Assembly: GCF_020531965.1 (NCBI RefSeq) | Contig: NZ_JAJAWH010000018.1 | Span: 1-64,000, forward strand | Source of the DNA: Pseudorhizobium xiangyangii | GTDB taxonomy: Bacteria > Pseudomonadota > Alphaproteobacteria > Rhizobiales > Rhizobiaceae | DNA: 64,000 nt | Direction of reading: 5' to 3' | Shown: positions 1 through 9,780 of the stretch, in pieces | Layout: each line of letters starts with the position of its first letter | Position numbering within the stretch: the stretch's first letter is position 1 | Made by a program: the position numbers and the translations under genes | The notes under the pieces: generated by a model | Databases searched by the model: none | Told to the model about the DNA's origin: nothing | The model's input: only the letters and a program-made list of their open reading frames with translations

Positions 1-85
1 AACAAATATCGCATAAGATAGATTATGGAACATGTGCGTATCATTTGTATCCCAGCGGCTTGCAGACGGCTTCTCATGCTATGCA

Positions 86-916
86 TCAGATACTGACCGG
101 TACTTCGATCTCGACCTCGAAGCTCATACCGTCATAGGCCGGCTGCACGTGGCTCGGCGTAGCCTCCATGACGGCATCATAGTCCAGCGGAATGTGCATG
201 TGCGTCAGAACCGCCTGTCGTGGCACCAGTCTGCCGATCCACTCAAGCGCCTGATCGAGCGAAAGATGGCTCGGATGATGATGGTGCTGCAGCGCGTCGA
301 TGACCAGCACGTCGAGACCTTCAAGACGCGGCAGGCTTTCCGCCGGAAAGTCGCTCACGTCGCTGCAGTACGCGACACCGCCGAAACGGAAGCCGAGCGA
401 ATAGATGTCGCCGTGAACCTGGCGATGCGCCAGCACTGATATCGGACCGCCAGCGCCATCGATGATGGTCGGCTCGGCCATCGAACGGATCACGTGCGGC
501 TCGACGATTGGCGGGTAATTGCCGCCGGGCGGCGTTTCCAGGCAATAGGCAAAGCCCTGGCGGATCCGCTCCATGGTCAACGCGTCCGCATAGATCGGTA
601 TGCGGTGACGCTGCTGAGTGTAATATCCCCGCAGATCGTCGATCCCGTGGACATGGTCCGCATGCGCATGCGTATAGAGAACCGCATCCACGCGCCGGAC
701 TTTTGCGGCGATCATCTGTTCGCGGAAGTCCGGGCCTGTATCGACGACGATGGTCGTGCAGCCGCCATCGGCTGCAAACTGTTCGACGAGGAATGCTGCC
801 CGCGTGCGGCGGTTGCGCGGATTGTCGGGGTTGCAGGCACCCCAGTCTCCGTTGATCCGTGGAACGCCCGGAGATGACGCGCAGCCGACGATCGTGAAGC
901 GGCGGCGATAACGCAT
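86..916 (-). CDS. MBL-fold metallo-hydrolase, PhnP-like
   Basis: 276-residue metallo-beta-lactamase-fold hydrolase. The metal-binding HxHxDH signature is visible as THAHADHVHG around residues 82-91, followed by further candidate metal ligands (YCSDVSDFP and the C-terminal LTHMH). The architecture resembles the PhnP-type cyclic phosphodiesterases often annotated simply as MBL fold hydrolase in Rhizobiales. The exact substrate cannot be read from sequence. It starts 5 bases after the stop of the TatD gene on the same strand, so the two are probably co-transcribed at the end of the metG-tatD set. The family is clear; the substrate is unknown. Confidence 0.9.
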   Translation of the reverse strand: MRYRRRFTIVGCASSPGVPRINGDWGACNPDNPRNRRTRAAFLVEQFAADGGCTTIVVDTGPDFREQMIAAKVRRVDAVLYTHAHADHVHGIDDLRGYYTQQRHRIPIYADALTMERIRQGFAYCLETPPGGNYPPIVEPHVIRSMAEPTIIDGAGGPISVLAHRQVHGDIYSLGFRFGGVAYCSDVSDFPAESLPRLEGLDVLVIDALQHHHHPSHLSLDQALEWIGRLVPRQAVLTHMHIPLDYDAVMEATPSHVQPAYDGMSFEVEIEVPVSI

Positions 917-921
917 GCCGA

Positions 922-1704
922 TCAGAGCCTCGGCATCTTGCTGAAGAGCCTAAATGCGTTTTCTGTGGTTATCTGCGCCATCGCCTGGAAGCTCAATCCA
1001 AGCGTCTCGGCGAGAACTTCGGCCGTATTGACGACATAGGAAGGCTCGTTGCGCTTTCCGCGCCATGTCTTGGGCGCCAGATACGGCGCGTCGGTTTCCA
1101 CCAGCAGTCGGTCGTGCGGGACAGTCTTGGCAATGTCGCGCAGTTCTTGCGACTTGGGGAATGTCAGTATCCCGGAGAAGGAAATGTAGCCGCCCAGTTC
1201 GACGCCGATGCGGGCCAGCTCAGGCCCCGACGAGAAGCAGTGCAGGATAAAGGGGAAGGCCCCCTTCCCGCTTTCTTCCCTCAGGATGGCCGCCATGTCC
1301 TCGTCGGCGCTACGGCTGTGGATCACCAACGGAAGCTGCGTCCGCCGCGATGCCTCAATGTGCCGCCGCAAGCCCGTCTGCTGATCCTCCGGCTTCTGCG
1401 TATCATAGAAATAGTCGAGCCCCGCTTCGCCGATCGCCACGATCTTCTCGTGGCTCTGGGCCAGCCTCACAAGCTCGTCGGCCGTGATATCCAGCTCCTC
1501 ATCGGCATTGTTCGGATGCGTGCCGACGGAGCAGAAGACGGACGGATAGCGCTCGACAAGCGCCAGAAGACCTTCCAGCTTCCGGACGCGCGTCGATATC
1601 GTCACCATCTGCATGACGCCGGATCGATGGGCACGGGCGATCAACTCGTCGCGCTCGGCGTCGAAATCGGGGAAATCCAGATGGCAGTGGGTATCGATCA
1701 GCAT
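922..1704 (-). CDS. TatD family hydrolase (metal-dependent DNase)
   Basis: 260 residues, the usual length for TatD. The N-terminal metal motif DTHCHLDF (residues 4-11), GEAGLDYFY, the central VIHSR and the C-terminal LLVETDAPYLAPK are the family signatures of this amidohydrolase-type TIM barrel. TatD proteins are Mg2+-dependent 3'-5' exonucleases or DNases. The gene lies between metG (15 bases upstream) and the MBL hydrolase, an arrangement common in Alphaproteobacteria. The ATG start puts the metal motif at the extreme N terminus, as expected. Confidence 0.95.
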   Translation of the reverse strand: MLIDTHCHLDFPDFDAERDELIARAHRSGVMQMVTISTRVRKLEGLLALVERYPSVFCSVGTHPNNADEELDITADELVRLAQSHEKIVAIGEAGLDYFYDTQKPEDQQTGLRRHIEASRRTQLPLVIHSRSADEDMAAILREESGKGAFPFILHCFSSGPELARIGVELGGYISFSGILTFPKSQELRDIAKTVPHDRLLVETDAPYLAPKTWRGKRNEPSYVVNTAEVLAETLGLSFQAMAQITTENAFRLFSKMPRL

Positions 1705-1719
1705 GTCAGTACTTCAGTT

Positions 1720-3276
1720 TCAGGCGGTTGCCTCGGGGGCGACATAGCGTGGGAAAACCGGCGTCGGCGTCTCAAGCGGCGTTCCCGGCACGAGACGCCC
1801 GGCCTCGCCCAGCGCCGCGAAATCACGCTTGTCGGCAGGCGCTGCAACCAGGTCGAGCAGCTTCGCCGTTGACTGCGGCATGTAAGGCTGCAGCAGGATG
1901 GCGATCTGGCGGACGACTTCGGCTGTCACGTAGAGCACAGTGCCCATGCGTTCCGGGTCGGTCTTTTTCAGCGCCCAGGGCTCCTGGCCGGCAAAGTAGC
2001 GGTCGGTTTCCGACACGACAGCAATGATGGCTGCCAGCGCCTTGTGGATCATCTGCTTGTCCATCTCCTCGCGGGAGATCGCCAGCAGTCCGTCGGCGGC
2101 GGCCAGCATGGCCTTGTCCTCGTCGGTGAGTTCACCCGGCTGCGGGATCTGGCCGTCGCAATTCTTGACGATCATCGATAGCGACCGGCTGGCAAGATTG
2201 CCGATTCCGTTGGCGAGATCCGCATTGATGCGGATGCCGATACCTTCCTCGCTATAGCTGCCGTCCTGGCCAAACGACACTTCGCGCAGGAAGAAGTAGC
2301 GGACCTGGTCGAGCCCGAAATGGTTCACAAGATTGACCGGATCGACGACGTTGCCGAGCGACTTCGACATCTTCTCGCCCTTGTTGAGCAGGAAGCCATG
2401 GGCGAAGACGCGCTTGGGCAGCGGCAGTCCGGCTGACATCAGGAATGCAGGCCAGTAGACGGCGTGGAAGCGGATGATGTCCTTGCCGATGATGTGCACG
2501 TCGGCTGGCCAGTATTTCGCCCGCGGGCCGGTCTGGTCTTCCAGATAGCCGGTGGCGGTGATGTAGTTGGTCAGGGCGTCGACCCAAACATACATCACGT
2601 GCGCCGGATCGTTCGGAACCTTGATGCCCCAGTCGAAAGTGGTGCGGGAAATCGACAGGTCCTTCAAGCCCGACTTCACGAACGAGATCACCTCGTTGCG
2701 GCGTTCGGCAGGCCCGATGAAATCCGGCTGCTCTTCGTAGAGCTTGAGGAGCTTGTCCTCATAGGCGGAGAGCTTGAAGAAGTAGCTCTCCTCCTGCACC
2801 CACTCGACAGGCGTTCCCTGCGGCCCATAACGCACACCGTCCCCGCGAAGCTCGGTTTCGCCTTCCTGGTAGTAGGCCTCGTCCCGGACCGAATACCATC
2901 CGGCATAGCTGTCCTTGTAGACGTCGCCATTGGCGGCCATGCGGTTCCAGATGTCCTTGGACGCCTCATGGTGCCGCGGCTCCGTCGTGCGGATGAAGTC
3001 GTCGTTCGATGCATTGAGCAGCTTGCCCATCTCGCGGAATTCGTTGGAATTGCGCTCGGCCAGCGCCTCCGGCGCAATGCCTTCCGCCTTCGCCGTCTGC
3101 TGCATCTTCTGGCCGTGTTCGTCGGTGCCTGTCAGGAAGAAGACATCCTTCCCGTCGAGACGCTGGAAGCGCGCCATCGCATCGGTCGCGATCAGTTCAT
3201 AGGCATGGCCGATATGCGGCTTGCCGTTCGGGTAGGAGATCGCGGTCGTGATGTAATAGGGCGTCTTGTTCGGCAT
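1720..3276 (-). CDS. metG: Methionyl-tRNA synthetase
   Basis: 518-residue class I aminoacyl-tRNA synthetase that charges tRNA-Met in the cytoplasm. The HIGH-type motif is [12 protein letters not shown] near residue 20 and the KMSKS loop is [13 protein letters not shown] near residue 300. The length matches the short MetG form without the C-terminal dimerisation domain. There is no four-cysteine zinc insert of the E. coli type after the HIGH region. The gene sits in the minus-strand block holB-metG-tatD, with a 106-base gap after holB that may hold its own promoter. Confidence 0.97.
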   Translation of the reverse strand: MPNKTPYYITTAISYPNGKPHIGHAYELIATDAMARFQRLDGKDVFFLTGTDEHGQKMQQTAKAEGIAPEALAERNSNEFREMGKLLNASNDDFIRTTEPRHHEASKDIWNRMAANGDVYKDSYAGWYSVRDEAYYQEGETELRGDGVRYGPQGTPVEWVQEESYFFKLSAYEDKLLKLYEEQPDFIGPAERRNEVISFVKSGLKDLSISRTTFDWGIKVPNDPAHVMYVWVDALTNYITATGYLEDQTGPRAKYWPADVHIIGKDIIRFHAVYWPAFLMSAGLPLPKRVFAHGFLLNKGEKMSKSLGNVVDPVNLVNHFGLDQVRYFFLREVSFGQDGSYSEEGIGIRINADLANGIGNLASRSLSMIVKNCDGQIPQPGELTDEDKAMLAAADGLLAISREEMDKQMIHKALAAIIAVVSETDRYFAGQEPWALKKTDPERMGTVLYVTAEVVRQIAILLQPYMPQSTAKLLDLVAAPADKRDFAALGEAGRLVPGTPLETPTPVFPRYVAPEATA

Positions 3277-3382
3277 CGGCGGGCACTCAAAATTGTAAAA
3301 TTTGTCAAGCCGCTCTTAGCGCATGTTTGCCACCAGCGAAACCCACAGTTCGAATACCCTGCCCCGCGCACCAGCCTCGGCT

Positions 3383-4408
3383 TCAGGCGCGCGCCGCCTG
3401 CAGAATGGATAGAATGGTCTGTTTGCGATCCAGGTTGTAGGCCTGCGAGACGTTGATCTTCTCGGTGATTTCGCCGGCCACCCGCGCCAGCCGGTCGGCG
3501 GTTGGGAGATCACCCGAGAGCGCGGTCTGCCGCGCGCGTTCCATCAGGTGGTCGCCGAGATGGTTGAGGAAGAACCCGAAGACGACGTCGCTGTCTTTCG
3601 CGGACAGGACATCCGCCAGGCGATGCATCGCCTTGCGTGCGGCAGGTCCATCCGCCGTCAACACCTCGTTGAAGGCGGTGACTATGTCTGCCCCACCGTA
3701 GTTCAGAAGCTTGAGCGCCTGGGAAACGCTGCCCTTGGACATCGCCAGCACCGTTTCCTGTGTCTTTCCCCCATCGATAGGAATCCTCAATGCTTCAAGG
3801 GAGCACAGGAGATCAGCGTCTGCGAGCGGTGACAGGCGCAGCGGCTGGCAACGGGAACGGATGGTCGGCAGCAGTTTCCCCGGAGCATGGGAGAGGACGA
3901 GGAACATTGCCCTCTTCGGGGGCTCTTCGAGGATCTTGAGGATTGCGTTCGCGGCGTTCCGGTTGAGGTCGTCGGCCGGGTCGATGATAACGATACGCCA
4001 ATTTCCGGTGCCCGACGTCTGCGAGAAAAAGTGTCCCGCGCGCCTCACCTCGTCGATTGTGATTGCCGTCTTTGTCCGGCCGGTCTTCTCGTCCACCGGT
4101 CTCGCGAGATGCAGCAAGTTGTGCGAGGCGCCGGAAGCGATCTGACGGCTGACGGTGGATTCTGGATCCGGCGGAGCAAGGTGGTCAGGCGCTGTCGCAG
4201 GATCGGGATGCGACAGCACGTGATTGGCGAAACGAAATGCAAGCGTCGCCTTGCCGATCCCTTCAGGACCTTCGATCAGAATGGCGTGGTGGCCCTTCCC
4301 GGAGCGATAGCTGCGGGCGAGGAAGGCTTCCGCCTGCTGGTGCCCGAAGAGATGCGTGTTGCGCGCCGGCGCGATGGCACCGTCCAGCACATGCGCTTCT
4401 TCACTCAT
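3383..4408 (-). CDS. holB: DNA polymerase III delta-prime subunit
   Basis: 341-residue AAA+ clamp-loader subunit. An N-terminal Walker A-like GPEGIGKAT lies near residues 45-53 in the [16 protein letters not shown] context. The segment [14 protein letters not shown] and the [11 protein letters not shown] sensor region are typical of delta-prime/DnaX proteins. It would act in the gamma complex that loads the beta clamp at replication forks. Its start overlaps the stop of tmk by 4 bases, the classic tmk-holB translational coupling of bacteria. Confidence 0.93.
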   Translation of the reverse strand: MSEEAHVLDGAIAPARNTHLFGHQQAEAFLARSYRSGKGHHAILIEGPEGIGKATLAFRFANHVLSHPDPATAPDHLAPPDPESTVSRQIASGASHNLLHLARPVDEKTGRTKTAITIDEVRRAGHFFSQTSGTGNWRIVIIDPADDLNRNAANAILKILEEPPKRAMFLVLSHAPGKLLPTIRSRCQPLRLSPLADADLLCSLEALRIPIDGGKTQETVLAMSKGSVSQALKLLNYGGADIVTAFNEVLTADGPAARKAMHRLADVLSAKDSDVVFGFFLNHLGDHLMERARQTALSGDLPTADRLARVAGEITEKINVSQAYNLDRKQTILSILQAARA

Positions 4409-5166
4409 TCGACCGTTTCCACGTCATTGGGAACGCTGGAGCTTTCCGGACCAGCAAGAGGCTCGACGATCGCAAGGATGTCCTTCGCAATATCATCGGA
4501 AGCGCGGTCGGCATCCACGACATGACACCGGCCCGGATCGGCTGCTGCAATCTCGAGATAGGCCTCTCTGCGTTTCTCGTGCGTCTGCACCTCTTCCCTT
4601 TCGAATCGATCGGGAGCCGCATCGCCACCGCGGCTTCTGGCACGCGCAAGGCCCTTTTCGGCGGACAGGTCCATGATGATCGTGCAGTCAGGGACAACGC
4701 CGGCCACTGCGACCCTTTGCAAGGCTTCCAGATAGTCTGCCTCGAGATTGCCGGTTACCCCCTGGTAGACACGGGAGGAATCCATGAAGCGATCGCAAAG
4801 CACGATGACGCCTGCCTGGAGAGCGGGACGAATGACCTCTTCCACATGATCGTTGCGGGCAGCCGCAAACAGGATCGCCTCCATGCGCACGCCGAACTCC
4901 TCGGCCGCACCCGAAAGAATCACATGGCGCACGGCCTCGGCACCCGGCGAACCGCCCGGTTCCCGGGTCACGAGAACGTCGTGTCCGCGACGACGCAGCG
5001 AATCTGCCAGGTGACGAATCTGGGTGGACTTCCCTGCCCCTTCGCCGCCTTCGAACGTTACAAACAATCCTGGTCGTTTTGCCAAACCGGTTAAGCTCTT
5101 CACGCTTATGGAGCTATTTTTGCTCATCACATTGATGGACGTATCCGAAGATGGTCCCGAGGCCAT
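4405..5166 (-). CDS. tmk: Thymidylate kinase
   Basis: dTMP kinase that makes dTDP for DNA synthesis. The P-loop is [11 protein letters not shown] (residues 38-48 of this ORF), followed by the [12 protein letters not shown] substrate motif and the [13 protein letters not shown] signature. From this ATG the protein has 253 residues with about 33 before the core, longer than the usual 205-235. An internal ATG at 5127 (MSKNSS) would shorten it. No strong Shine-Dalgarno picks either start. It overlaps holB by 4 bases and follows the DacF-like gene by 41 bases. Confidence 0.95.
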   Translation of the reverse strand: MASGPSSDTSINVMSKNSSISVKSLTGLAKRPGLFVTFEGGEGAGKSTQIRHLADSLRRRGHDVLVTREPGGSPGAEAVRHVILSGAAEEFGVRMEAILFAAARNDHVEEVIRPALQAGVIVLCDRFMDSSRVYQGVTGNLEADYLEALQRVAVAGVVPDCTIIMDLSAEKGLARARSRGGDAAPDRFEREEVQTHEKRREAYLEIAAADPGRCHVVDADRASDDIAKDILAIVEPLAGPESSSVPNDVETVE

Positions 5167-5207
5167 CGCTTTACCGCAAGTGGCCGCGGCATGGAACCGT
5201 CAAGAGT

Positions 5208-6371
5208 TTACAGCCAGAAGAACATGAGCTCCAGCAATGCGTCTGTGGCTCGCGAGCTAAGGCTGCCTGTCCCGATCTGCTGAGAGGTCACCAATTCAAC
5301 TTCACGAACAAGCCTGTCGCCGGAAAGGATCCGCAGCGTACCAACCTGCTGCCCCTCGGAAACGGGAGCCCGCAACGGCCAGTGGTAGACGATCCGGCCG
5401 GTCAGCCTTTCCGGGTTGTTGGTGGGAAGATAGATATCGATCGGTTCCCTGGCGATGAGATCGACGTACCGGTGATCGCCGCCGTAGACGCTCGCCTGCC
5501 CGACGACCTCCCCTGCCCTAAACAGGACCTTGGTTTCGAACGAAGACAAGCCCCATTCGAGGATACGGCGGCTTTCCTCAAGTCTCTCCTTGTCGCTGGC
5601 AAGCCCGCCGAGAGCCAGGAACAAGCGAGTTCCATCGTGCGCGACCGAGGCCGTCAACGCATAGCCGGTGCCTTCCGCAAATCCCGCGCCCAGTCCATCA
5701 ACGCCCATGTTGAGGCCCAGCAACGGGTTCTTGTTGCGTTGGAATATCTTGTTCCACTCGAAGTCGGGCTGTGAATACAGCGGATAATATTCCGGATATT
5801 CCCGGTGAATATGCCGTGCCAGCTCGACGAGATCGCGTGCCGTGGTGACGCTCTTCGCGTCAGGAAGGCCTGTCGCATTGCCGAAGTTCGAGCGCCCGAA
5901 GCCGAGGTCCTTGGCACGTGCGGTCATGCGTGCCGCAAACTCGCCTTCCGAACCGCTGATCCCTTCGGCAAGGATGATGCAGGCATCATTGGCATTCTGG
6001 ATGATGACGCCACGGACAAGGTCGTCCACCCGCATCCGCGAGTTGAGCGCTGCGAACATCGTGGTCGTGCCTGAGGGAGCGCCGCCTGTACGCCAGGCAT
6101 GTTCGCTCACCGGAAACACTGTTTCCCCGCTGATATCGCCCCGTTTCAGGGCACTGAAGACGACTTCCATGGCCATCAGCTTGGCAAGCGATGCCGGAGG
6201 AAATGCCTGGTTCTCGTTGACCGCCAGCAGAACGGTGCCGGTCTTCGCCTCAACCAGATATGCCTGCCTGGCCTTGGTCGCGAAAGCGACGGCAGCATGC
6301 TGCGTCTGGGCGGCTGTTTGAGCCACCCCCATTTGCAGAACGGCCAGAAAAACAAAGAACAAGAACTTCAT
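5208..6371 (-). CDS. DacF-like D-alanyl-D-alanine carboxypeptidase family protein with degenerate motifs
   Basis: 387-residue low-molecular-mass penicillin-binding protein (peptidase S11) with a signal peptide (hydrophobic residues 3-15, AQTAAQ cleavage region). The catalytic SxxK is present as S61-L-A-K64. The other two signatures differ from the family: the SxN position reads N126-A-N128 and the KTG position reads G228-A-G230 inside MGVDGLGAGF, where active enzymes have DGLKTG. I read both changes directly from the reverse complement. The C-terminal beta domain expected of DacA/DacF is present. It may be a weak or inactive carboxypeptidase or a wall-binding paralogue. The start at 6371 was preferred to the ATG 15 bases upstream because the signal peptide then begins MKFLFF. 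Confidence 0.85.
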   Translation of the reverse strand: MKFLFFVFLAVLQMGVAQTAAQTQHAAVAFATKARQAYLVEAKTGTVLLAVNENQAFPPASLAKLMAMEVVFSALKRGDISGETVFPVSEHAWRTGGAPSGTTTMFAALNSRMRVDDLVRGVIIQNANDACIILAEGISGSEGEFAARMTARAKDLGFGRSNFGNATGLPDAKSVTTARDLVELARHIHREYPEYYPLYSQPDFEWNKIFQRNKNPLLGLNMGVDGLGAGFAEGTGYALTASVAHDGTRLFLALGGLASDKERLEESRRILEWGLSSFETKVLFRAGEVVGQASVYGGDHRYVDLIAREPIDIYLPTNNPERLTGRIVYHWPLRAPVSEGQQVGTLRILSGDRLVREVELVTSQQIGTGSLSSRATDALLELMFFWL

Positions 6372-6438
6372 GATCGCCCCATGCACGATGAAGCGTCAGG
6401 CGTATCAATATGGGACAGGACCGACAATCGCGTTTCGG

Positions 6439-7467
6439 TCACTGTCCTGTTTTTTTGGCTGCCTGCCGCTCCGCATAGGAAAGGATCGACCGTTCCGTCA
6501 ACCCGTCGTTTCGCACCATGACGGCATCGAACACGAGATCGATGGACGATACAGGCTCTACCACGTAGGCGGAAGACAGGCTGCCTGTCGTTCCAGCCAG
6601 GCCGTAGCCCGGCCGCTCTGCGGGCATCGGCCCGACTTCCGGCAGGACCGCGAATTCCGTTAGCACACCGAGTGCCTGAAAAGCCTGACCGGATGGCACT
6701 GCCGGGCCACTTGGCGTCGATCCATTGAGGGCAATCGGCGTCGGAACGCGGGATCCATAGTTTTGAAGCTGGTCTCCAAGTGGCTCGTTCGAAGCCACCA
6801 TCACGCCCGTGGCGATCTGCCCTTCCGGCTGAACCGAAGGCATGCGGTCGCCCTTGCGAAGGTAGGAAGCCATCAGATACGGCATGTCGTGGCCGTCCAT
6901 GCGGGCCCTGCCGACATATTGCACGTTCACGTTCGCGGTACCGGTGCGCTTCATGTCCAGAAGGTCGGCGGTCTTCGACGAGACGTCTATGATACGACCA
7001 GGATGAAACGGACCGCGGTCGTTGACGCGCACGATGACCGATGAGCCGGTCTCGACATTCGTCACGCGCGCGTAGCTGGGAAGCGGGAATGTCGGATGCG
7101 CGGCGGACAGATGTCCCTTGTCATAGACTTCGCCGTTGGCGGTCACCCGGCCATGGAAGGCGGAGCCATACCACGACGCCAGGCCGCTTTTGTTATAGTC
7201 AGGATCTTCCGACGGAACGTAGGTCTTGCCTTTAACCTGGTAAGGCTTGCCGACCATGAATCGGCCGCCACCCTTCGGCACGGGCTTGCCCTCGGAAACC
7301 ATGCGAGGGCTGGCTTTGACGCCGTATTCCTTCTCTGAGAAATATTCCTTGCTCCGTGGCTTCGATTTGGGTTCCGGCGTGCTGGCGCAGGATGCCACGC
7401 TCACGCATACCATAGTCAACCCGAGCCATCTTGCCGGACGCGAAAGCTTGCCACCGCTAAATTTCAA
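6439..7467 (-). CDS. rlpA: RlpA family septal ring lipoprotein / lytic transglycosylase
   Basis: 342-residue lipoprotein. The N terminus has a signal peptide ending in the lipobox VASC, so it should be anchored by a lipidated cysteine near residue 28. The double-psi beta-barrel domain follows: GLASWYGSAFHGRVTANGE, HPTFPLPSYARVTN and VRVNDRGPFHPGRIIDVS include the conserved Asp and His of RlpA enzymes that cut denuded glycan strands at the septum. No C-terminal SPOR domain is obvious; the tail is low complexity. It lies upstream of the DacF-like gene, both acting on peptidoglycan. Confidence 0.93.
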   Translation of the reverse strand: MKFSGGKLSRPARWLGLTMVCVSVASCASTPEPKSKPRSKEYFSEKEYGVKASPRMVSEGKPVPKGGGRFMVGKPYQVKGKTYVPSEDPDYNKSGLASWYGSAFHGRVTANGEVYDKGHLSAAHPTFPLPSYARVTNVETGSSVIVRVNDRGPFHPGRIIDVSSKTADLLDMKRTGTANVNVQYVGRARMDGHDMPYLMASYLRKGDRMPSVQPEGQIATGVMVASNEPLGDQLQNYGSRVPTPIALNGSTPSGPAVPSGQAFQALGVLTEFAVLPEVGPMPAERPGYGLAGTTGSLSSAYVVEPVSSIDLVFDAVMVRNDGLTERSILSYAERQAAKKTGQ

Positions 7468-7911
7468 ACTCGTATGCCCCTAACAATCACCGGCTGCGCG
7501 CATCCGCCTTTCGCAGCCATTGCCTTCCGCCGACGCCCACTCAGCGATCGACCCCGCAATGCTGCCGACTTTTCTTTTCAAAATGGCGAAAATGCGAACA
7601 ATTTCTGGGGGTTATTTTGAATTCTTCCCGGCGTGGTTAATGCTTCGTAAAGCGCGGCACCGCCTGCTGTCACCATCCGGTCCGGAAGTCGAGGGAGCCA
7701 CCGAGCACAGGTTGCAGCTGCTCCTCGCGGACATCGACGCCGATTCGCCCTCGACCGGTAAGGGCGCTCCTCGCGCATGAACGATCTGCCCATGTCGTTC
7801 ACCGTCCGATCAAGGCAACCTTGTTCCCTGCTTGGGTGTTGTGTTGGGTAAGGTTGCCGACGACCGTGTCCGGAAGAGTGGACCCAACGGCGAGCCAGGA
7901 AGGAATACTGA
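7468..7911. other. Intergenic region between divergent rlpA and a Crp/Fnr gene
   Basis: 444 bases between divergently transcribed genes. It should contain both promoters. I saw no tRNA, repeat or convincing small gene and no clear FNR/FixK palindrome. This is the junction between the core metG-rlpA block and the accessory block. Confidence 0.5.
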
Positions 7912-8631
7912 GTGATCGATCCTCTCTTTAAGAACCTTGAGCACAGAGATGTTCTATCGGCAGACGAAAGAACCCTGCTGCAGAAAGTGCTGAGGAAGGA
8001 ACGACGCTTCGCCAAGGGTGAAGACATCGTGGCGGATGGGTCACGTCCCGGAACCAGCACGCTGATCGTCGAGGGCTTTGCCGCTCGCTACAAGCTCACC
8101 GAAGATGGTACTCGCCAAATAACAGCGCTTCACGTGCCTGGTGACTTCGTCGACCTTCACGCCTTCATGATGAAGACCATGGACCATGGCATTGTCGCCC
8201 TCTCCCCTTGCCGCGTCGCGCTTGCCGAGCATCCTGAACTCAAGGCCATCACGGAGAATGCGCCGCACCTTTCCCGAATGCTGTGGCTCGATACGCTCAT
8301 ACACGGCTCAATCACCCGGTCATGGATTGTCGCCATGGGGCGTCGTTCGAAGTCGTCACATCTCGCCCACATCCTGTGCGAGCTTTACTCGCGCCTGAAA
8401 GTGGTCGATCGCGTTGATGGACAGAGCTTTGCCTTCCCCCTTTCACAAGGGGAGATGGCTGACGTCATGGGATTGTCGCTGGTCCATATGAATCGCGTTA
8501 TTCAGACCATGCGGCGCGAGGGACTGATCTCCTGGGTGAACCAGATCATCACAATCCTTGACTGGGACCGGTTGAGCAGCCTGGCGGAGTTCGATCCGCT
8601 CTATCTCAATCTCTGGGTCGAGCCGCGCTAG
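7912..8631 (+). CDS. Crp/Fnr family transcriptional regulator
   Basis: 239 residues from a GTG start. An N-terminal cyclic-nucleotide-binding fold (KGEDIVADGSRPGTSTLIVEG, PGDFVDLHAF) precedes a C-terminal winged helix-turn-helix (LSQGEMADVMGLSLVHMNRV). The recognition helix lacks the E-x-x-S-R of FNR and FixK, so this protein belongs to the large rhizobial subgroup with an LSLVHMNR-type helix and is not expected to bind the TTGAT-N4-ATCAA box. No FNR cysteine cluster is seen at the N terminus. The effector is unknown. It stands alone on the plus strand. Confidence 0.88.
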   Translation: MIDPLFKNLEHRDVLSADERTLLQKVLRKERRFAKGEDIVADGSRPGTSTLIVEGFAARYKLTEDGTRQITALHVPGDFVDLHAFMMKTMDHGIVALSPCRVALAEHPELKAITENAPHLSRMLWLDTLIHGSITRSWIVAMGRRSKSSHLAHILCELYSRLKVVDRVDGQSFAFPLSQGEMADVMGLSLVHMNRVIQTMRREGLISWVNQIITILDWDRLSSLAEFDPLYLNLWVEPR

Positions 8632-8675
8632 AGGCTGTCGCTAGGCGCGGTGATGCCTCGTCGCAAGAGGAGCGA

Positions 8676-8891
8676 TCAGGCTGGGACCAAATCCCGAGCC
8701 ATCTCCTGCTGCTGATCTGCCGCGAAAATTTCTTTCACCATAGGCAAGCCTAGTCTGAGACTTTGACCGTCTGCCCAGAAATACGCCTGCCCCTCGACCG
8801 TGAATATTTTTTCGCTGGAGACGCCGTTCTCCACGACACGAACGATGAAATTGTCGTTTTGCTGATTTACTTCAACGAAGTCCATCTTCAT
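8676..8891 (-). CDS. Small conserved hypothetical protein
   Basis: 71-residue acidic protein with no signal peptide or membrane segment. A GGGAG Shine-Dalgarno sits 7 bases before the ATG. The middle reads like a short beta-rich domain (FIVRVVENGVSSEKIFTVEG). I do not recognise the family. It is convergent with the Crp/Fnr gene. The good ribosome site and ordinary composition argue that it is a real gene. Confidence 0.6.
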   Translation of the reverse strand: MKMDFVEVNQQNDNFIVRVVENGVSSEKIFTVEGQAYFWADGQSLRLGLPMVKEIFAADQQQEMARDLVPA

Positions 8892-9099
8892 CGCCCTACT
8901 CCCATTGTTCCCGATGGTTAAACATAACCACTTTTAGCGGCGGCAATAGTGCGAGATTTAGTAACGGCTGATGGATGTGCTTTGGCGGACTGAGCCTCCA
9001 AGCACCACCAGAGCTTTGCTGGCGCATCCTATGTCCCTGCATGGTGAAATCGCGGCGCTGTGCCCTGCTGAAACAAAGCGCGCGACTGCACGGGCTTGG

Positions 9100-9780
9100 T
9101 CACCCGCCCAGTGCGGACGCTATGGCAACCAGCACCAACCCGGCGGCGACCATTGAAAAGCCGACACGGAACGGGTGGCCATAGTGACGCCCCAGGGAGT
9201 ACCCCGTCAAAAACAACAGCCCGCAAGCAATCGTGTTGGAGACACTGACCGCAAGCATGGCGTCCGTTATGATGATGAATGGAGCCACGACAGGAAAGGT
9301 GCACAAGAATACAAGAAGAAATACACCGAGCGCGCCGGCAAGATCCATTGCGTTAACCCGCGCACGCACTTTGTCTTCAGGCAAACCCACCAAGTACAAC
9401 CTGATACGATCCAGGTCATCGGCCGAAAGCGCAGGCAGCACAATGCTGGGCAGCGCCTCCGCCACAATGCCGCGCCCGGTGCCCGGATTGTCAGCGGCCC
9501 GCGCCAGATGAACTGTTCGCTCGTTCAGCTTGCGCTCAGCCATGGAATTCATGAGGAACATCACCGCATCGATGATTCCCCACGCAAGATTGCAGCCGAG
9601 AGCGCCAATCAGCATGACCCGAACGTCCGCGCGTTCGGCTTCTGTAGCGCTGAGGGAGTTCGTGAATGTCATGACCATGATCAATCCGAACAGGATCTCG
9701 CTCGAGCGGTCGACGGGGTTGAGAATTGCGCGGAATAGCCGCTTTGCACCCTGATCGTCGGCCCGCGTGTGGTTCATTGC
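9100..9780 (-). CDS. VIT1/CCC1-like membrane transporter
   Basis: 226 residues from the ATG at 9780 (MNHTRADD). The N-terminal NPVDRSSEILFGLIMVMTF motif and about five membrane helices are typical of VIT/CCC1-type proteins, which move Fe2+ or Mn2+ out of the cytoplasm. The metal-binding cytoplasmic domain between helices is represented by a loop (residues 80-150) containing LPSIVLPALSADDLDRIR. The start overlaps the stop of the Ca2+/H+ exchanger by 7 bases, which implies translational coupling. The longer ORF to 9858 would add an unlikely proline- and cysteine-rich leader. The transported metal cannot be read from sequence. Confidence 0.8.
   Translation of the reverse strand, partial: AMNHTRADDQGAKRLFRAILNPVDRSSEILFGLIMVMTFTNSLSATEAERADVRVMLIGALGCNLAWGIIDAVMFLMNSMAERKLNERTVHLARAADNPGTGRGIVAEALPSIVLPALSADDLDRIRLYLVGLPEDKVRARVNAMDLAGALGVFLLVFLCTFPVVAPFIIITDAMLAVSVSNTIACGLLFLTGYSLGRHYGHPFRVGFSMVAAGLVLVAIASALGG

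Noticed and set aside
7468-9100. Attachment-site repeat of the tRNA-Ser 3' end
   Set aside because: I looked for a copy of the tRNA acceptor-end sequence near the left end of the accessory block and found none.
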